Part shown: positions 5,803 through 7,641 of the stretch, in pieces
Position numbering within the stretch: the first letter of the stretch is position 1
Layout of the letters: each line of letters begins with the position of its first letter
From: Methanocorpusculaceae archaeon UBA456
Lineage (GTDB): Archaea > Halobacteriota > Methanomicrobia > Methanomicrobiales > Methanocorpusculaceae
Direction of reading: 5' to 3'
Assembly: GCA_002496395.1 (NCBI GenBank)
Contig: DAJQ01000007.1
Coordinates: 1 to 7,641 of the forward strand
Length of the DNA stretch: 7,641 nt
Made by a program: the position numbers and the translations under genes
Notes under the pieces: model-generated
What the model saw: only the letters and a program-made list of their open reading frames with translations
Told to the model about the DNA's origin: nothing
The model's database searches: none

Positions 5803-6078
5803 ATGACCGGAAAGCACACAAGAGAAGATAAGAGCTCTATCGAGCAGAGAGTTAAGCTCAATCTCACTGTTTCCAGGGAGACGTATGATTTCATCAAAGA
5901 GACCGGCATAAATGCCTCCAGATTGATGGATCATGCAATAAATGCCGTTAAAATGAGCACCGCAACCAATGAAACCCAGATAGTAATGATAACAAGCGGA
6001 AATCCAAAAAAAACAGCAGATTATGGGCCTGTCCGGATTCGAACCGGAGATCTTCGCCGTGTAAGGGCGACGTCATAA
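5803..6078 (+). CDS. Small ribbon-helix-helix protein, antisense over tRNA-Val at its end
   Basis: The ATG is preceded by a strong AGGAGTGA SD site. Residues 17-50 (VKLNLTVSRETYDFIKETGI, then NASRLMDHAINAVK) have the strand-helix-helix pattern of CcdA/CopG-like DNA-binding antitoxins. The remaining 41 residues have no recognisable domain. From residue 67 the frame crosses the A8 tract that serves as the terminator of the tRNA on the other strand, and residues 75-91 are simply the antisense of tRNA-Val. The RHH part looks like a true gene. The tail is either a natural read-through into the tRNA gene or a replaced C-terminus. No toxin gene follows, so it is either an orphan antitoxin or a small regulator. 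Transcription may end at the T7 run at 6120-6126. Confidence 0.6.
   Translation: MTGKHTREDKSSIEQRVKLNLTVSRETYDFIKETGINASRLMDHAINAVKMSTATNETQIVMITSGNPKKTADYGPVRIRTGDLRRVRATS
6006..6013 (-). terminator. T8-run terminator of tRNA-Val
   Basis: On the minus strand eight T begin 11 nt after the last base of the tRNA, a standard archaeal stop for a single tRNA unit. The same bases form the AAA AAA codons of the overlapping RHH frame. Confidence 0.65.
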
Positions 6079-6097
6079 CCAGCTAGACCACAAGCCC
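6024..6097 (-). tRNA. tRNA-Val (anticodon TAC)
   Basis: The 74-nt minus-strand sequence folds as a full cloverleaf. The acceptor is GGGCTTG/CAGGCCC (one T-G wobble), and the D-stem is GTC/GAC around AGCTGGTTAT. The anticodon stem is TCGCC/GGCGA with loop CTTACAC, and the T-arm is TCCGG-TTCGAAT-CCGGA. The discriminator base is A. The anticodon TAC reads valine GTN codons. There is no intron and no encoded CCA, as is common in archaea. A TATA-like element lies upstream and a T8 run downstream, so it is probably transcribed alone. The antisense of its 3' half forms the end of the RHH reading frame. Confidence 0.96.
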
Positions 6098-6119
6098 CGT
6101 GGTTCCTGAATATATTGCC

Positions 6120-6126
6120 TTTTTTT
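6120..6126 (+). terminator. T7 run, possible terminator of the RHH gene
   Basis: Seven T on the plus strand lie 42 bp beyond the RHH stop codon. If they stop transcription, the RHH mRNA would carry a complete antisense copy of tRNA-Val. Confidence 0.35.
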
Positions 6127-6128
6127 GA

Positions 6129-6134
6129 TTTAAA
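6129..6134 (-). promoter_or_regulatory. Candidate TATA box of tRNA-Val
   Basis: On the minus strand GGCTTTAAATC lies about 34 bp upstream of the tRNA 5' end, giving a start a few bases before the mature tRNA. A second TATA-like ATATATT (6110-6116) is closer and would start inside the tRNA, so it is less likely. Confidence 0.4.
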
Positions 6135-6201
6135 GCCTGCCGATCAGATGCACTCGTGTAAAACGTCCATCTGAACAAACTCGTTAAAATACTGGTAAAG
6201 A

Positions 6202-6220
6202 GAGGAGGGACTTCCTCCTC
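6202..6220 (-). terminator. Hairpin after mch
   Basis: GAGGAGG and CCTCCTC form a perfect 7-bp stem with a 5-nt loop 17 nt after the mch stop codon. A short TTTT (6186-6189) follows on the minus strand. It may be a terminator or an mRNA 3'-end stabiliser. Confidence 0.45.
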
Positions 6221-6237
6221 ACCACCAGAAACCCAAT

Positions 6238-7182
6238 TCAGAGTAATCCAAACGACTTCAGGGTCACTTCAGGATTAACAGCACCAACGTGGTAGACCAC
6301 ACCCTCAGAAAGCTCGTTGATCACCACTTCTGCAGGTGAGAAGAGCGAGGTGTCGATCTGGTAGAAGTCGTAGTTAGCTTCCTTGAAGATCTCGTTGAAT
6401 GGCTTGCCATATCCCTTTGATGTGTTGCTTGGGATCTTGTCGAGATAGTCTTTGATCTCTGGCGCATTCATCGTCAGGCAGATCCGTCCGTGGTAGATGG
6501 TGGCATCATTGGTGACACCCATCGCAAGCTTCGGGCCGCGTACCGGTGGGATCGGGGCAGTTCCAAAGCCGGAGATGATCTTCTTTGTGTCAAAGCCAAG
6601 TTCATTCAGCTTGTATACCGCAGTCTCGACACAGCGGCCGGCGACCTGGATCGAGCCGACCATCGAGGAGGTTGGTGCAACAACAGCCGCGACATTCTCA
6701 ACCTCGACATTGCAGCCCTCTGCAATCTTCTCCATCACTTCGCCGTTTGGCAGGATGTCCGACTCAAGGCAGATGACAGCAACATCAAACTCGTCCTCAT
6801 ACTCAATCACTTCATAGGTATGCTTCGGCTTCAGTGAGAGGGCACGGGCGGGGCCGCTCCCCATTGCGAAGTAGTTGCCAGCCTTCACAGTCCAGCCGGC
6901 CTTCTGTGCACCAAGACAGGAGATCGCGGGGAAATCCGTGTTGATGTCAATGAAGGGCTGGGGGAAGGAGCCGATCTCACCCATCCGATAGGAGACCTCG
7001 CCGAGGCCGCCCATGCAGATACGGGTGAAGTATTCACCGGCACCATACCCGCCCGGAACAGAAACACCGCAGTCGACGATCCGTGAACCATTATCAAGTT
7101 CGTGGTACGCGACATTCAGGAGATCCGAGATTTCTACAAGCTCTTCAAAAAGATCCAATCCAAGTTCATTTACACTAACCAT
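6238..7182 (-). CDS. mch: Methenyltetrahydromethanopterin cyclohydrolase
   Basis: This 314-residue cytoplasmic enzyme interconverts N5-formyl- and N5,N10-methenyl-tetrahydromethanopterin, a step of CO2 reduction to methane. Recognisable family stretches include CGVSVPGGYGAGEYFTRICM near the N-terminus and GQ/GA-type core segments such as CLGAQKAGW, YFAMGSGPARAL, VAPTSSMVGSIQVAGR and SGFGTAPIPPV. Length and ends are normal for the family. The start ATG 7182 has AGAGGGA at 7187-7193 in front. It lies 65 bp after the cdc6 fragment on the same strand, with AT-rich TATA-like sequence in the gap, so it probably has its own promoter. This gene is the main evidence that the organism is a methanogen. 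Confidence 0.96.
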   Translation of the reverse strand: MVSVNELGLDLFEELVEISDLLNVAYHELDNGSRIVDCGVSVPGGYGAGEYFTRICMGGLGEVSYRMGEIGSFPQPFIDINTDFPAISCLGAQKAGWTVKAGNYFAMGSGPARALSLKPKHTYEVIEYEDEFDVAVICLESDILPNGEVMEKIAEGCNVEVENVAAVVAPTSSMVGSIQVAGRCVETAVYKLNELGFDTKKIISGFGTAPIPPVRGPKLAMGVTNDATIYHGRICLTMNAPEIKDYLDKIPSNTSKGYGKPFNEIFKEANYDFYQIDTSLFSPAEVVINELSEGVVYHVGAVNPEVTLKSFGLL

Positions 7183-7233
7183 ACAATCCCTCTGGCATCA
7201 ATTATGAGTGAGGGAGAATAGATAAGAGTTGCC

Positions 7234-7241
7234 AAATTATT
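7234..7241 (-). promoter_or_regulatory. Possible TATA box of mch
   Basis: On the minus strand AATAATTT lies about 55 bp before the mch start, giving a leader of about 30 nt. TTATCTA at 7219-7225 is an alternative. Neither is strong. Confidence 0.25.
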
Positions 7242-7247
7242 CGAATA

Positions 7248-7641
7248 CTATCCAAGCTCTGCAAGCACCATCTCAGGTGCAAACCGAAGTCCAATCTCCC
7301 GGGTACGGCCGCGACCGGCGCGGTAATCCAGATTGATCAGCCGGATTGTATCGAGTTTCTGAACGATCTCATAGTACCGGGTATAGCCAATCCCCATCTC
7401 CTCTTTCACCCGCGTATGCACCTCCCCCGCGGACATCTCCGACTCACCCTGTGACATTGACGCGATCACGCCCAGAACTGCCTTCTCATCATCCCGAAGC
7501 GACCGGATGAGGGAGACGAGATGGAAATGCTCTGAGACCTCATAGGCACGGCAGATATCGTCACGGCAGACAGAACGGCGCGCATCCCGCTCAGCCATGA
7601 GCCCGGCCCGTTTCAGGAGATCGATCCCGACCCGGATATCC
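7248..7641 (-). CDS. cdc6: ORC1/CDC6-type replication initiator, C-terminal part (cut by the window)
   Basis: The frame is open to the right edge and shows the last 130 residues. The first visible part is DIRVGIDLLKRAG, the end of the AAA+ lid helices typical of archaeal Orc1/Cdc6. A winged-helix domain follows, with SLRDDEKAVLGVIA, SAGEVHTRVKEEMGIGYTRY, the recognition-helix region YYEIVQKLDTIRLI and a wing RAGRGRTREIGLRF. This protein binds origin repeats and loads the MCM helicase. ATG 7598 is only an internal Met and not the start, because conserved sequence continues before it. The ATPase part and any adjacent origin repeats would lie beyond the window. It ends 65 bp before mch. Confidence 0.9.
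   Translation of the reverse strand, partial: DIRVGIDLLKRAGLMAERDARRSVCRDDICRAYEVSEHFHLVSLIRSLRDDEKAVLGVIASMSQGESEMSAGEVHTRVKEEMGIGYTRYYEIVQKLDTIRLINLDYRAGRGRTREIGLRFAPEMVLAELG

Noticed and set aside
5580..5831. 83-codon plus-strand frame after the epimerase
   Set aside because: No SD site, no domain, crosses a T7 terminator and overlaps the operator and start of the RHH gene.
1..7641. CRISPR array, transposase or integrase
   Set aside because: No regularly spaced repeats, no transposase or recombinase motifs and no terminal inverted repeats were seen on either strand.

Overview
The window looks like the chromosome of a methanogenic archaeon, probably of the order Methanomicrobiales. It holds mch, a methanogenesis enzyme of the tetrahydromethanopterin pathway; a Cdc6/Orc1 replication initiator cut by the right edge; archaeal-style promoters and T-run terminators; and a tRNA-Val without an encoded CCA. 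The genus cannot be named from the sequence alone.

Left part (1-3712). From about 610 to 3712 all genes lie on the minus strand, in transcription order: ugd (UDP-glucose dehydrogenase), a doubtful 38-codon ORF, a 58-codon antitoxin-like gene, a PIN-domain toxin, and galU (glucose-1-phosphate uridylyltransferase). On the plus strand at 87-534 lies a second PIN toxin-antitoxin locus that is visibly broken: the antitoxin is frameshifted near its fifth codon and the toxin lacks its N-terminal half. Two PIN loci, one apparently intact and one decayed, thus flank galU inside a nucleotide-sugar gene group.

Middle part (3713-5576). A 934-bp space separates the divergent ugd and an epimerase gene of the GalE/WbpP type. 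It carries a perfect 16-bp tandem repeat next to the ugd start and a GC-rich block (about 4148-4410) of back-to-back hairpins with two competing long-range pairings. It also carries a strong Shine-Dalgarno (SD) site in front of a 15-codon ORF that overlaps a second small ORF by ATGA, and a 10-bp palindrome before the epimerase. GalU makes UDP-glucose, Ugd oxidises it to UDP-glucuronate, and the epimerase interconverts UDP-Glc/UDP-Gal or UDP-GlcNAc/UDP-GalNAc. Together they would feed surface glycan or protein glycosylation.

Right part (5577-7641). A small ribbon-helix-helix (RHH) regulator gene, with a likely operator in front of its ribosome binding site, runs antisense through the terminator and most of the body of the tRNA-Val gene. 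Beyond it are mch and the C-terminal part of cdc6, both on the minus strand.

The points most worth a second look are the structured block at 4148-4410, the decayed toxin-antitoxin pair, the unlisted antitoxin-like gene at 2120-2296, the ugd upstream tandem dyads, and the RHH gene that overlaps a tRNA gene. I see no CRISPR array, no insertion sequence with a transposase and no clear new multi-gene system.
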